From Mycobacterium adipatum (lineage in GTDB: Bacteria > Actinomycetota > Actinomycetes > Mycobacteriales > Mycobacteriaceae), in the NCBI RefSeq assembly GCF_001644575.1, contig NZ_CP015596.1, positions 3,224,001 to 3,288,000 on the forward strand: DNA of 64,000 nucleotides, in the 5' to 3' direction. The first letter of the stretch is position 1. Every line of letters begins with the position of its first letter. A program made the translations under genes and the position numbers. Shown in pieces: positions 35,173 to 44,441 of the stretch. The notes below the pieces were generated by a model that was not told the DNA's origin, did not search any database, and was given only the letters and a program-made list of their open reading frames with translations.

Positions 35173-36967
35173 GGGTCAGCTCGCTCGTGTCGGTGGGCTC
35201 GTCTGTGTCGGTGGGTAATGCGGGGGAGCGGTGTGCTGCGCGCAGGAAACGGCCGGTGCGTTGCGTGCCGAGGATGTCGGTGGGCCGACCGTTCAGGAAG
35301 ACGGCACGCCCGCCCACCAGGACGGCATCGACGGTGTCGTCATTGCGGTTGACCATCCTGGACAGTCCGCCGTAACAGTCGACCTCCGCCTCGGCGTAGG
35401 CCGCAACGGAAGCGTCCAGACGCTCGGGATCGATGATGACGATATCGGCACGGTCGCCGACGCGTAGATGCCCGGCGTCCAAGCGGTACCAGTCGGCGAG
35501 TTCACCGGTGAGTCGGTGCACGGCGTGCTCGAGCGTCATGAAGGGCTTCCCGGCGTTCTCGGCGTCGCGCACATGCTTGAGCAGCCGCAGGCCCATGTTG
35601 TAGAACGCCATGTTGCGTAGATGAGCTCCCGCATCGGAGAAGCCGAGCTGTATCCCGGGCTCGCGGGCGAGCTTTTTCAGCACCTCGGGCCGGTGGTTGG
35701 AGATGGTCGTGCGCCACCGCAGCGCACGGCCGTGCTCGCACACCAGATCCAGGAAGGCGTCCACCGGGTGCACTCCGCGGTCCAGGCCGACCTGTCCGAA
35801 GGACCTGCCGACGACGGTGGCATCGGGGCAGTCCACGATCTCGGCATCGTGGAAGTCGCGCTGCCACACCCGCACGCCGAAGCGACTCTCGTAGTCCTTG
35901 CGGAACTGCCTGCGGTACAACTCATCCCGCAGGAGATCGTTGCGTTCGACTTCATCGCGCAGGTGTAGTGCGGCAGCACCGGCGCCGAACTCCTCGAACA
36001 CCACCAGGTCGATGCCGTCGGCATAGACCTCGAAGGGGACGGGCAGATGTTGCCAGCGGAAGTTGCCGCCCAGCGCGTTGATGACCCGTGCCAGCGGGCC
36101 GAGCAGCTTGATGGCGTGCGGATTGGCCTTGATGTCCGCCGCGGACAGCAGGCTGGTTTTGAGCGGATTGCGGAACAGGCCCAACGACTGGGCCAACTGC
36201 GACGCCAGGTTCAGGGGATTCTGAATGTCCGGGCCGGACTGCAGGACCCGACCGGTGCGACGCAGGATGGACTTCAACCGGCGTAACTCGCGCGGTCCGG
36301 CGTAGGTGGACGGCAGTGTCCGCGATCGGCAGGCCTCTCCGTCGATCTTGTCGAAAAGTAGCTGCTGCGAGGACATCCCCACGAATCCCGCCTCGAGCGC
36401 CTCGGTGAGCATGGCTTCCATCCGAGCCTGCTCGTGCCGAGTGGGCCGTCGCTCTTTGCGGGTGGCGCGGTCCAAACCCATGACCGCGGTGCGCATATCG
36501 GAGTGACCGATGAAGGCGGCCAGGTTGGGGCCCAGCGGTAATGCCTCCAGTGCCTCGACGTACTGGTCGGCGCCGGCCCAGGTCTTGTGGCGATCCACGG
36601 TGTCGATCACGAACTCGCGGGGGATGGCCTCGACCCGGCCGAAGAGGTCGCCGGCATCGGTGCCGCCGACGTGCACGGTCGACAGTGAGCACGAGCCGAG
36701 CATCACGGTGGTGACACCGTGACGCAGGGACTCCGGCAACGACGGCTGGCCGAGCACCTCGATGTCGTAATGGGTGTGGATGTCGAGCATGCCGGGCAGT
36801 ACCCACTTCCCGGTGGCATCGAGGATCTGTGGGCAGTCGGTGTCGTCCAGTGGGTCGGCGCTGACCGCGGTGACCCGCCCGTCCCGGACGCCGATATTGC
36901 ACAGTGCCGACGGTGCGCCGGTGCCATCGAACCAGCGGCCACCGCGGATGATTGTGTCGTAGGTCAC
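35162..36967 (-). CDS. D-aminoacylase-like amidohydrolase
   Basis: A 601-residue member of the N-acyl-D-amino-acid deacylase group. The metal site HTHYDIE follows the strand WVLPGMLDI. GHSDMR, later SDAGAHLRNMAFYNMG and the final small beta sandwich RLDAGHLRVGDRADIVIIDPE are in the usual order. In mycobacteria such enzymes often lie beside lipid or xenobiotic genes and their natural substrates are not known. I use the GTG at 36967, which begins directly with the TYDTIIRGG beta strand; an upstream TTG (37003) is possible. Confidence 0.85.
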   Translation of the reverse strand: MTYDTIIRGGRWFDGTGAPSALCNIGVRDGRVTAVSADPLDDTDCPQILDATGKWVLPGMLDIHTHYDIEVLGQPSLPESLRHGVTTVMLGSCSLSTVHVGGTDAGDLFGRVEAIPREFVIDTVDRHKTWAGADQYVEALEALPLGPNLAAFIGHSDMRTAVMGLDRATRKERRPTRHEQARMEAMLTEALEAGFVGMSSQQLLFDKIDGEACRSRTLPSTYAGPRELRRLKSILRRTGRVLQSGPDIQNPLNLASQLAQSLGLFRNPLKTSLLSAADIKANPHAIKLLGPLARVINALGGNFRWQHLPVPFEVYADGIDLVVFEEFGAGAAALHLRDEVERNDLLRDELYRRQFRKDYESRFGVRVWQRDFHDAEIVDCPDATVVGRSFGQVGLDRGVHPVDAFLDLVCEHGRALRWRTTISNHRPEVLKKLAREPGIQLGFSDAGAHLRNMAFYNMGLRLLKHVRDAENAGKPFMTLEHAVHRLTGELADWYRLDAGHLRVGDRADIVIIDPERLDASVAAYAEAEVDCYGGLSRMVNRNDDTVDAVLVGGRAVFLNGRPTDILGTQRTGRFLRAAHRSPALPTDTDEPTDTSELTRVS

Positions 36968-37048
36968 CCAGACATCAGAACAGCGCGGTCGAGCGAGTGT
37001 CAACGAAAATCGTGAACAGATTCCAAAAGGTGTCTACTGGCGGAGGCG

Positions 37049-37054
37049 CATAAT
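37049..37054 (+). promoter_or_regulatory. -10 element CATAAT for a probable leaderless transcript
   Basis: CATAAT ends eight bases before the GTG of the dienelactone hydrolase gene. The spacing fits transcription starting at or next to the start codon, the leaderless arrangement frequent in mycobacteria. No Shine-Dalgarno is seen near that GTG. Confidence 0.5.
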
Positions 37055-37062
37055 CGTCAAGT

Positions 37063-37968
37063 GTGACCCCGTTGCAGCGGTACATCGCCGAAGAGATCGC
37101 AACCGACCACGTCGACGGGCTGCTGTCCCGGCGTGAAGCGATGCGCCGTCTCGCGCTGCTGGGAGTTGGCGCGTCCGCGGCGACCGCGTTGATCGCGGCC
37201 TGCGGATCGAAGCCCGCCCAGCCGGCTCCGGCGTCGACCGAGACGGCCACCCCGGCGGCGTCGGCTCCGCCGGGCATGGACACCGCGCTGGAGACCACGC
37301 CGATTACCTGGGCCGGCCCGCAGGGTGAATTGCAGGGCGCCTGGGCGCAGGCGCCCGAACCCAAGGGCGCCATCCTGGTGATTCACGAGAACAAGGGCCT
37401 CAACGACTGGGTGCGTTCGGTCGCGGGCCGGCTCGCCGGAGTCGGCTACTCCAGCCTCGCGATCGACCTGCTCTCCGAGAACGGCGGCACCACCACCTTC
37501 GCCGACCCCGCCGAGGCGACCGCCGCGCTGGGCAACCGCGCTCCCGAGGACATGATCGCCGACCTGAAATCGGGGATCGGTGAGGTCTCGGCGCGCACCC
37601 CGGGCGTCAAGGTCGCGGCCATCGGCTTCTGCATGGGCGGCGGACTGGTGTGGCGGCTGCTGGCTGCGGGAACTCCCGAACTGGCCGCGGCCTTTCCGTT
37701 CTATGGGCCCACCCCGGATGATCCCGACTTCGCCGGGTCGAAAGACGTCGCCGTGCTCGGTTTCTACGGTGAACTCGACCAACGGGTGAACGCCACCGAG
37801 CCTGTGGCGCGGGCTGCGCTGGAGCGGGCCGGTCTGGTCCACCAGTTGGTCACCGAGCCTGGGGCGAACCACGCGTTCTTCAATGACACCGGTGAGCGTT
37901 ACGACGCCGGTGCGGCCGCCGACGCGTGGCGACGGACGCTGGAGTGGCTGGCGGTCCACGTCGGCTGA
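37063..37968 (+). CDS. Exported dienelactone hydrolase-family protein (Tat lipoprotein)
   Basis: A 301-residue hydrolase. SRREAMRRLALLG (22-34) is a twin-arginine signal and LIAAC places a lipidated Cys at 47; a Pro/Ala/Thr-rich linker follows. The catalytic domain has HENKGLNDW, nucleophile Cys190 in GFCMGG, ELDQRV and NHAFFND, the Cys-Asp-His triad of dienelactone hydrolases. It is therefore probably folded in the cytoplasm and anchored outside. The substrate is unknown. It has a GTG start and likely no 5' leader. Confidence 0.88.
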   Translation: MTPLQRYIAEEIATDHVDGLLSRREAMRRLALLGVGASAATALIAACGSKPAQPAPASTETATPAASAPPGMDTALETTPITWAGPQGELQGAWAQAPEPKGAILVIHENKGLNDWVRSVAGRLAGVGYSSLAIDLLSENGGTTTFADPAEATAALGNRAPEDMIADLKSGIGEVSARTPGVKVAAIGFCMGGGLVWRLLAAGTPELAAAFPFYGPTPDDPDFAGSKDVAVLGFYGELDQRVNATEPVARAALERAGLVHQLVTEPGANHAFFNDTGERYDAGAAADAWRRTLEWLAVHVG

Positions 37969-37974
37969 CGTGAC

Positions 37975-38901
37975 TCAGCCGGCACCCCAGCCGTCCGGGC
38001 AGTAGCCGTCGACGTCGGTGAAGCCGTACTCCCGCGCCAGTGCGATCGATGTCACCGACCGCTGGTTCCAGCGAGCCCGCGTCTCATCGGCGGCGATGGC
38101 GACCACCCCGCGACCGACGAACCTCGGCGACTCGGACTCGGCGAATCCCGGCGGGGCGCTTGGATAGCCGTCGTCACGACGGGCGTGCAGCGCGGTGCGC
38201 CAGTTGGCCTCCGTCACTCCGTAATTGTCCAGCATCATCTCCGAGCGCAACCATCCCGGACTGACTGCGACCGCAGTGGCACCGAATTGGCGCAATTCGT
38301 GTCCGTGGCTGAACGCGAGCCGGTTGACCGACATCTTGGCGAGATCGTAGAACACCGACAGTCGGAACGTTTTGTCATTGTATTCGGTTGTGCCGTCGGT
38401 GATCTCGACCAGCAACCCGCCGGGCCGGGTGACCATCAGTGGCAGCAGGCAATGCGAGGTGATCAGGTGCGTGCGCACACCGAGCTCGACGATGCGTAGA
38501 CCGTCATCGAGACTGTGCTCCCACATCGGGCGTCCCCAGGTCGCCGGCGGACCCTTGAGCACCTCCGCACCCCAGATATCGTTGACCAGGATGTCGATGG
38601 TGCCGTGCTCGTCCCGGATGCGGTCGGCCAACGCGCGGACCTGATCGGCTACCAGATGGTCGACCTGGATCGCCACCCCGGTTCCGCCGAGCGAATTCAC
38701 CAGTGCCGCAGTCTCTTCGATGGTCTCCGGCCGGTCGTAGTCCGAGCCGCCGCGTCCGGTGACGCTGCTGCGTCCGGTGCAGATCACGGTGGCTCCGGCC
38801 TCACCCAGGGCGGCGGCGATGCCCCGACCGGCGCCTCGGGTGGCGCCGGCCACGACGGCAACCCGGCCGCGCAGCGCCCCGGGGCCCGGTAATCCGGCCA
38901 T
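37975..38901 (-). CDS. Short-chain dehydrogenase/reductase
   Basis: A 308-residue SDR. The cofactor loop GATRGAGRG (19-27) is followed by CTGRSSVTGR with Arg44, which suggests NADP. NDIWGAE replaces the usual NNAG, and the catalytic Tyr-x3-Lys is YDLAK. The start at 38901 opens the Rossmann fold directly; upstream sequence in the same frame is not convincing. A longer C-terminal part (about 40 extra residues) than a classical SDR is present. Its substrate is unknown. It is divergent from the mannosyltransferase gene. Confidence 0.85.
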   Translation of the reverse strand: MAGLPGPGALRGRVAVVAGATRGAGRGIAAALGEAGATVICTGRSSVTGRGGSDYDRPETIEETAALVNSLGGTGVAIQVDHLVADQVRALADRIRDEHGTIDILVNDIWGAEVLKGPPATWGRPMWEHSLDDGLRIVELGVRTHLITSHCLLPLMVTRPGGLLVEITDGTTEYNDKTFRLSVFYDLAKMSVNRLAFSHGHELRQFGATAVAVSPGWLRSEMMLDNYGVTEANWRTALHARRDDGYPSAPPGFAESESPRFVGRGVVAIAADETRARWNQRSVTSIALAREYGFTDVDGYCPDGWGAG

Positions 38902-39030
38902 GGACGCAAAGTATGCGCGCGGATGCTCGACCTCGTGGCCGAACTCGCGTAGCGCACATTCACCTTCAGTTAATGCACTGGTAGACCGGGCGTGTACGAC
39001 CGCACACGGTCGGCGACTGTGATGGCATGC

Positions 39031-40137
39031 ATGCGGGTTGTCCAGGTCGCGAATTTCTACGGTCCGCGGTCTGGTGGGCTGCGGACCGCCGTCGACCGAC
39101 TGGGTGCGGAGTACACCGCGGCAGGCCACGAGGTCACCCTGGTGGTACCCGGTGACCGCGCCGCGCGGCACACCCTGGATTCCGGCGTGACAAGGCTGTC
39201 CCTGCCCGCGAGGCTGATTCCGTTCACCGGTGGCTACCGCGCGGTGCTACCGGGCCCGGTCATCGAGCTGCTGGCCCAACTGCGACCCGATGCGTTGGAG
39301 GTGTCCGACCGGCTGACGCTGCGCTCGCTGGGCCCGTGGGGCAGGCGACACGGGGTGGCGACTGTGATGATCTCCCACGAACGGCTGGACCGCCTGGTGG
39401 GTCAGCTCCTGCCGGCTCCCGCCGCCCGCGCGGTCGCCGATATCGCGAACCGGCGCACCGCGAACAATTACGACGCGGTGGTCTGCACCACGTCGTTTGC
39501 CCGCGCGGAGTTCGACCGGATCGGCGCGAACAATGTGGTCACGGTCCCGCTCGGGGTGGACCTCGACCAGTTCCATCCCCGTCATCGCAGCGCGCTGCTG
39601 CGCAGCCGCTGGGCACAGCCCGAGCAGACCCTGTTGGTGCACTGCGGCAGGCTCTCGGTGGAAAAGCACGCCCACCGCAGTATCGACACCGTTGGCGCGC
39701 TGCGTGATTCGGGAATCGACGCGCGGTTGGTGGTGGTCGGTGAGGGGCCGCTGCGGACCCGGCTGGAACGGCAGGCGGCCGGTCTTCCGGTGGAGTTCAC
39801 CGGCTACATCGGCTGTCGCGACACCGTGGCCGGGATCCTGGCCACCGCCGACGTGGCGCTGGCGCCGGGTCCACACGAGACCTTCGGCCTGGCCGCATTG
39901 GAGGCTCTGGCCTGCGGGACGCCCGCGGTGGTGTCGCGCACCTCGGCGCTCGCCGAGATATTGACCGCCGACAGCGGGGCAACGGCCGACAACGATCCGG
40001 CGGCGCTGGCGCGCGCGGTCACCGCGGTGATCGCCCGGCCCGAGCGGCACCGCCGGACCTGCGCGCGTCGCCGCGCCGAGCAGTTCACCTGGCCGCGGGC
40101 GGCCGCGGGCATGCTCGACGTCCTGGGCCGGCGCTGA
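39031..40137 (+). CDS. mgtA: GDP-mannose-dependent alpha-mannosyltransferase (MgtA/PimB type)
   Basis: A 368-residue GT4 glycosyltransferase. VANFYGPRSGGLRTAVDRL, VSDRLTLRSLG, ISHERLDRLVGQLLP, VPLGVDLDQFHP and GPHETFGLAALEALACGTPAVV all closely match mycobacterial Rv0557 (MgtA). That enzyme mannosylates glucuronosyl diacylglycerol and was once called PimB. The EX7E-type HETFGLAALE is the nucleotide-sugar site. It acts on the cytoplasmic face of the membrane. ATG at 39031, with another in-frame ATG three codons earlier. Confidence 0.9.
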   Translation: MRVVQVANFYGPRSGGLRTAVDRLGAEYTAAGHEVTLVVPGDRAARHTLDSGVTRLSLPARLIPFTGGYRAVLPGPVIELLAQLRPDALEVSDRLTLRSLGPWGRRHGVATVMISHERLDRLVGQLLPAPAARAVADIANRRTANNYDAVVCTTSFARAEFDRIGANNVVTVPLGVDLDQFHPRHRSALLRSRWAQPEQTLLVHCGRLSVEKHAHRSIDTVGALRDSGIDARLVVVGEGPLRTRLERQAAGLPVEFTGYIGCRDTVAGILATADVALAPGPHETFGLAALEALACGTPAVVSRTSALAEILTADSGATADNDPAALARAVTAVIARPERHRRTCARRRAEQFTWPRAAAGMLDVLGRR

Positions 40138-40194
40138 CCCCCAAAATTCGGCGGCCGGGCACGGCCGGTGCTCCGGTGCCCTACCATTCCGGGC

Positions 40195-40605
40195 ATGACG
40201 GTCTCCGGCGTGACGTGGCCTGGGTGGGTGATATCCGCCGTGGTGGTGGCGGCAGCATGCGGGACCGGTTCTGCCGCGGCCGCGCCGGATGACCAGGGCT
40301 GCGCGACGACGCTGACGTCGCCGCAGGTGGTCGACGTGTCCGGAACCGCCATGGTGTCGGCCGCTGTCTCGCCGGGTGCGTGCAACCGCGCCGCACCACA
40401 ACTGCAGGTGGCCTGTCTGCAAGTCGTCGGCAGTTCCGTGGCGCCGGTGTGTGTGCAGGCTGAAGGGCCGAATACCGCGCGGGTGAACTTCGCCCCCTAC
40501 ACGCCGGGTGCCAGTTATGTGGCCACCGGCCGCAGCTGTGCCAACGCGGGCAGCCCGCCCGTCACCTACTGCCGGTCGGCCGGCCCGGTCACCGTCACGC
40601 TGTAG
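40195..40605 (+). CDS. Secreted Cys-rich hypothetical protein
   Basis: A 136-residue protein with a signal peptide (hydrophobic 10-25, cleaved near AAAAPDD). The mature part contains six Cys residues, spaced as three likely disulfides, in a beta-rich domain (TLTSPQVVDVSGTAMVSAAV, then VACLQVVGSSVAPVCVQA). I recognise no family. The ATG at 40195 has weak ribosome binding site support. It follows the mannosyltransferase on the same strand by 57 bases and is convergent with a TetR gene. Confidence 0.68.
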   Translation: MTVSGVTWPGWVISAVVVAAACGTGSAAAAPDDQGCATTLTSPQVVDVSGTAMVSAAVSPGACNRAAPQLQVACLQVVGSSVAPVCVQAEGPNTARVNFAPYTPGASYVATGRSCANAGSPPVTYCRSAGPVTVTL

Positions 40606-40609
40606 GCCG

Positions 40610-41254
40610 TCACCGCGGGCGGAGCAGTTGGTCGGCGGTCAGCTGCACCAACCAGGCCCGGAACCGCCGGTGTGACCATCCGCGGGTCGTGACCATACGG
40701 CTGAACAAGACGGGATCGCTTGCCAGCCAAGCAATATCGACCGCGTCGGCGCGACGGACTCGGTCAGTGAGGGCGTCCAGCTCGTCAAGGCGTGCGATTA
40801 CCGCGCGCGCTCCGTCCAGACGCTGGTGCTGATACTGCCCGAGCAGCTCCGCCGCCGCGTCGTCGGAGTCGGCGGCAATCTCCAAAGCGTGGAACAGCTG
40901 GGCGACCCGGGTGTCGACGCCCACCAGGACGTCCACCCATCCCTGCAGCACACGGGCGGGATCATCGGCGGTGAGCGCCGTGGACAGGTCCGCGCGCTCG
41001 ACCAGGGCGGCGTCATCGTCATCGCCGGTGATCGCCCAGTCCAGCGCGGTCTTGAGGAGTTCGACCTTGCCGCCAACCGCGGTGAATACGGTTCTGCGGC
41101 TCACGGAGGCAGCCGCCGCCACCGCGTCGATGGTGGCGCCGGCAAACCCGTGTTCGACGAACACCGCGGTCGCGGCGGCAATAACGGTGCGCCGGGTCTG
41201 CCGGGCTTGCGCGGCTCGCAGGGTCGACCGGTAATCACGCTTGACGGAATCCAC
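40610..41254 (-). CDS. TetR-family transcriptional regulator
   Basis: A 214-residue regulator with helix-turn-helix GATIDAVAAAASVSRRTVFTAVGGK near residues 40-65 (two segments: GATIDAVAAAASVSRR, TVFTAVGGK) and a helical effector domain. It is divergent from a flavin monooxygenase gene, with a perfect 14-bp palindrome between them, and very likely controls that gene and itself. GTG start at 41254, immediately after an AT-rich region (TAAATA). Confidence 0.9.
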   Translation of the reverse strand: MDSVKRDYRSTLRAAQARQTRRTVIAAATAVFVEHGFAGATIDAVAAAASVSRRTVFTAVGGKVELLKTALDWAITGDDDDAALVERADLSTALTADDPARVLQGWVDVLVGVDTRVAQLFHALEIAADSDDAAAELLGQYQHQRLDGARAVIARLDELDALTDRVRRADAVDIAWLASDPVLFSRMVTTRGWSHRRFRAWLVQLTADQLLRPR

Positions 41255-41269
41255 TATTTACCTCACTCT

Positions 41270-41283
41270 TAGTGAATTCACTA
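41270..41283. promoter_or_regulatory. TetR operator TAGTGAATTCACTA
   Basis: A perfect 14-base palindrome lies between the divergent TetR (start 41254) and monooxygenase (start 41313) genes. Further CACT half sites flank it (TCACT-ctt-AGTGA at 41263-41275 and CACTATC at 41284). The region may bind two overlapping dimers. Confidence 0.75.
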
Positions 41284-41312
41284 CACTATCAGTAATGTCA
41301 ATTGGGGGAGCG

Positions 41313-42620
41313 ATGCGGATCGCCATCATCGGGGCAGGCCCGTCGGGGTTGTACTGCGCCATCGCACTGGCCCGGCGCGGGCACGACATGCTGGTAGATC
41401 GGGAGCCGGGGCCGCCGCCGCACGGCCTCTGGCGCCGCGGCGGTGTCATGCAGTTACACCACGCGCATACCTTCCGGGGCCCCGTGGTGGGCGCGCTGCG
41501 TGCCGAGATGCCGGATGTGCTCGACGATCTCGCGATGCGGCGGGCGGGAATCGTGTACGACGGTGACGGCAGGGCGATCGCGCTGCTGTGCCGTCGAGCC
41601 ACCTTCGACGCCGTGCTCAGGCAGCGCGCGGAGCGCACCGCGGGTGTCTCGATCCGCACCGGATATGCTGCGCACACCCAGGCGGGCCTGCGAATCGACG
41701 GCTCTTCGGTCGCTGCCGATCTGGTCATCGATGCGACCGGACGCAGCGGCAGGCTCACCGGAAGGACCTCGCGGCCCGGGGCCGTCGTGGACTGTGGTGC
41801 CGTCTACGTCACCCGCCAGTACCGGCTGCGCGGGCCGGGACTGCCGCCGACCAACAGCCCGATCGGCCTGTCGCTCAGCTTGGACGGCTACGTGGCGATC
41901 GCCTTCATTCACGATGATCGGACATTCTCGGTCACGCTCATCCACGACGGCTCCGACCCGCTGCTGCGCCAACTCCGCCATGAGGCGGTCTTCGAGCCGG
42001 TGATCGCAGCCATTGCGCAACTCGGTGAGTGGACAGCGCCCGGCCGATCGGATCCCATCACCCCGGTGCTCGCCGGTGGACGCCTCTACAACGGGTACCG
42101 CGGACAACTCGACGACGCCGGGCGGCCCGTCGTCCCCGGGGTGATCTCCGTCGGCGATGCGGTCTGCACCACCACGCCACTTGCCGGGCGCGGCGTCACG
42201 CTCGCCCTGTGGCAGGCCCGCGAGCTTGTTCGCGGCATCGACGGAAAGGATCTGTCGCGCATCGACATCGAGGATCTCGCCGGGAACTTCGACGCCTGGT
42301 GCCGGGCGGCCATCAAGCCGTGGTTCGTTGACCAGGTTCACGCGGACAGGCATCGGTTGCGTCGGTGGGCGGGGCACGACGTCGACCTGTCCGAGCCGCT
42401 GCCCAGCGATCTGATCGCCGCTTCCGCCGAGGTCGACCGGCGAGTCGGCGCACTGATCGGTCCCTATCTGAGGATGGACGCTGGGCCGCACGTTCTGGCG
42501 GCGGCCGAGCCACTGGCCCGGGCGGTGTTCGCCACGGGGTGGCGTCCGGCACTGCCGGACGGGCCGTCACGCGATGAACTGGCTGCGCTGTGCCAATCGG
42601 TTTCCGCGCGCACCGCCTAA
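41313..42620 (+). CDS. FAD-dependent monooxygenase/oxidoreductase
   Basis: A 435-residue flavoprotein. The N-terminal motif MRIAIIGAGPSGLYCAIAL and the later VISVGDAVCTTTPLAGRGV with the GD FAD motif fit group A flavin hydroxylases, though the DG motif is not obvious. GGGGGAG directly before the ATG at 41313 decides this start over the ATG at 41295. It is controlled by the divergent TetR gene. The substrate is unknown; the last four bases overlap the convergent CYP124 gene. Confidence 0.8.
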   Translation: MRIAIIGAGPSGLYCAIALARRGHDMLVDREPGPPPHGLWRRGGVMQLHHAHTFRGPVVGALRAEMPDVLDDLAMRRAGIVYDGDGRAIALLCRRATFDAVLRQRAERTAGVSIRTGYAAHTQAGLRIDGSSVAADLVIDATGRSGRLTGRTSRPGAVVDCGAVYVTRQYRLRGPGLPPTNSPIGLSLSLDGYVAIAFIHDDRTFSVTLIHDGSDPLLRQLRHEAVFEPVIAAIAQLGEWTAPGRSDPITPVLAGGRLYNGYRGQLDDAGRPVVPGVISVGDAVCTTTPLAGRGVTLALWQARELVRGIDGKDLSRIDIEDLAGNFDAWCRAAIKPWFVDQVHADRHRLRRWAGHDVDLSEPLPSDLIAASAEVDRRVGALIGPYLRMDAGPHVLAAAEPLARAVFATGWRPALPDGPSRDELAALCQSVSARTA

Positions 42621-43900
42621 CTCGCGGGCGTCCAGCGCACCGGGAGGCGCTTGATGCCGTGGATGAAGGCCGACAGCAGACGGTCGGGCTCGTCGTCCGC
42701 GGTCAGATCGGGAATCTGGCGGTGCAACTCCTCGAAGGCCAGGGTGATCTCCCGGCGGGCCAGATTGGCGCCGAGGCAGAAATGTGCGCCGCCGCCGCCG
42801 AAGCCGAGATGCGGGTTGGGGCTACGCCGGACGTCGAACAACCAGGGGTCGGCGAACCGGGTTTCGTCCCGGTTCGCCGACCCGTACCACAGGGTGACCT
42901 TGTCGCCGGCGGCCATGGCGACGCCGCCCAGCTCGGTGTCGCGGGTCAGGGTCCGCCGCATGTAGACCACGGGGGAGGCCCAGCGAATGATCTCCTCGAC
43001 CGCGGTCGGCGCGAGCGCGTCGTAGTCCGCCCACCAGATATCGCGTTGTTCGGGGAAGCGACTCAAGGCGGCGACCCCATGGCTGATCGCGTTGCGCGTA
43101 GTTTCGTTGCCGGCCACCACGAGCAGGATGAAGAACGACGCCACCTCCGCGGAGGTCAACTGCTCGCCGTCCACCTCCGCGGCCACCAGCGCCGTGGTCA
43201 GGTCCTCGCCGGGTCGTGCCCGCCGGTCCTCGGCGAGTTCGGTGGCATACGCCCCGATCTCCATCGCCACCGTGGCGAACTCCTCGAAATCGGTCGTGAG
43301 ATCGGGGTCGCCGAATCCCAGAATGACATTCGTCCAGTGGAAGATCTTGTCGTGATCGTGCTCGGCGATGCCCATCATGTCGCAGATCACCTGCAACGGC
43401 AGTGGGCCGGCCAGCGCCGTCACCAGGTCCGCGCGACCGTCGGGGTGCTCGGAGACCATGGTGGCCACCAGGTGGCGCGCGCGTTCACGCACGGATTCTT
43501 CGATCCGGGCGACCACCTTCGGTGTGAACGCGCTGCGCACGATGTTGCGTAGCCTGCTGTGCCGCGGATCGTCCATCGCGATCATCGATCCGAAGTACTC
43601 GGCGAGCTCGGGGGTCTGATCACCGATGGTGATGTTCGGGCTGGAGCTGAACAGGTCTGGGTGCCTGCTCGCGAAGTGCACGTCGTCGTAGCGCACCAAC
43701 GCCCAATGCCCGGCGCCGGCGTCCACGCCTTCGCCGCTGATCGGCTCGTGGAACGAGACGGGGGCCTGGCGGCGCAGCGTGGCAAAGGCGCCGTCCCGGA
43801 AGTCGTCGTCCCGCGACCAGAACCGCCAGGATCCCAGATCGACGTCGCTCACATCGACGTGCGGAGGCGGCGAACCATTGACACGTGTCACGATCGGCAT
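42617..43900 (-). CDS. cyp124: Cytochrome P450 CYP124 (methyl-branched lipid omega-hydroxylase)
   Basis: A 427-residue P450 that matches mycobacterial CYP124 along its length: TRVNGSPPPHVDVSD at the start, RDGAFATLRRQAPVSF, PNITIGDQTPELAEYFGSM, I helix VAGNETTRNAISHG, EEIIRWASPVVYMRRTLT, and the haem loop FGGGGAHFCLGANLAR. CYP124 hydroxylates the terminal carbon of methyl-branched lipids and also cholestenone. No KstR-type box is visible upstream. The 3' end overlaps the monooxygenase gene by four bases. Confidence 0.93.
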   Translation of the reverse strand: MPIVTRVNGSPPPHVDVSDVDLGSWRFWSRDDDFRDGAFATLRRQAPVSFHEPISGEGVDAGAGHWALVRYDDVHFASRHPDLFSSSPNITIGDQTPELAEYFGSMIAMDDPRHSRLRNIVRSAFTPKVVARIEESVRERARHLVATMVSEHPDGRADLVTALAGPLPLQVICDMMGIAEHDHDKIFHWTNVILGFGDPDLTTDFEEFATVAMEIGAYATELAEDRRARPGEDLTTALVAAEVDGEQLTSAEVASFFILLVVAGNETTRNAISHGVAALSRFPEQRDIWWADYDALAPTAVEEIIRWASPVVYMRRTLTRDTELGGVAMAAGDKVTLWYGSANRDETRFADPWLFDVRRSPNPHLGFGGGGAHFCLGANLARREITLAFEELHRQIPDLTADDEPDRLLSAFIHGIKRLPVRWTPAS

Positions 43901-43949
43901 GGCCGTAGCTTAGGTTCGCGGCGGGTGGGCCACCGCGGCTTTCCGGTCC

Positions 43950-44357
43950 TCAGTCCGGCAGATCGTGGCGCACCACGCGCACCCTGCCGTGCGGCAGGCA
44001 GGCCGCGTAGCCGTGGTACTTGCCGTAGAGCTCCCACGAGGTGTGCGCATCGTCGCTGGGGACGTCGATGTGCTGCCCGCCGGAGAACTGCAGGTGCAGG
44101 CTGCCGTCCTCATCCCACTCGGCGTGCGTACAGGTCGACCCGGCGAAGTCGAACAGCGGTTTCTGTTCGTTGCGGACGGCTGTCGGATTGATCGTCACGA
44201 CCTCGGCCGACCCGCGGGCCCCGCCGGCGAGTTCGGGCAAGGTCAGCTCCATCGGAACCGAGATGACGAGTTCGTTGTATTCGTCGAGGTTGAGCACCAG
44301 ACCGTCGCGGAACATGATCCGCTGCAGTGTGCGCCCCTGGATCCATTGTTCGGTCAT
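43950..44357 (-). CDS. DUF6188-family protein
   Basis: A 135-residue soluble beta-rich protein from the ATG at 44357, preceded by GTGGGAAAA. MTEQWIQGRTLQRIMFRDGL opens a set of strands and WELYGKYHGYAACLPHGRVR closes it. I place it tentatively in DUF6188, a family of small actinobacterial proteins with no established role. An upstream in-frame start would add eleven residues with no ribosome binding site. A 250-base divergent promoter region separates it from the mycolate methyltransferase gene. Confidence 0.65.
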   Translation of the reverse strand: MTEQWIQGRTLQRIMFRDGLVLNLDEYNELVISVPMELTLPELAGGARGSAEVVTINPTAVRNEQKPLFDFAGSTCTHAEWDEDGSLHLQFSGGQHIDVPSDDAHTSWELYGKYHGYAACLPHGRVRVVRHDLPD

Positions 44358-44417
44358 TTTCCCACTGTGGGCCGTTGCTGGGCGCGGCACAAGAGGCCAT
44401 CGATCGTTCGCTCCGGT

Positions 44418-44441
44418 TCAGGGCCCCAGCCGCGGCCCTGA
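44418..44441. promoter_or_regulatory. Hairpin in the DUF6188/methyltransferase divergent region
   Basis: TCAGGGCC (44418-44425) and GGCCCTGA (44434-44441) form perfect eight-base arms around an eight-base loop. It is 60 bases upstream of the DUF6188 start and 170 bases upstream of the methyltransferase start. The role could be an operator or a terminator insulating the divergent promoters. Confidence 0.4.
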
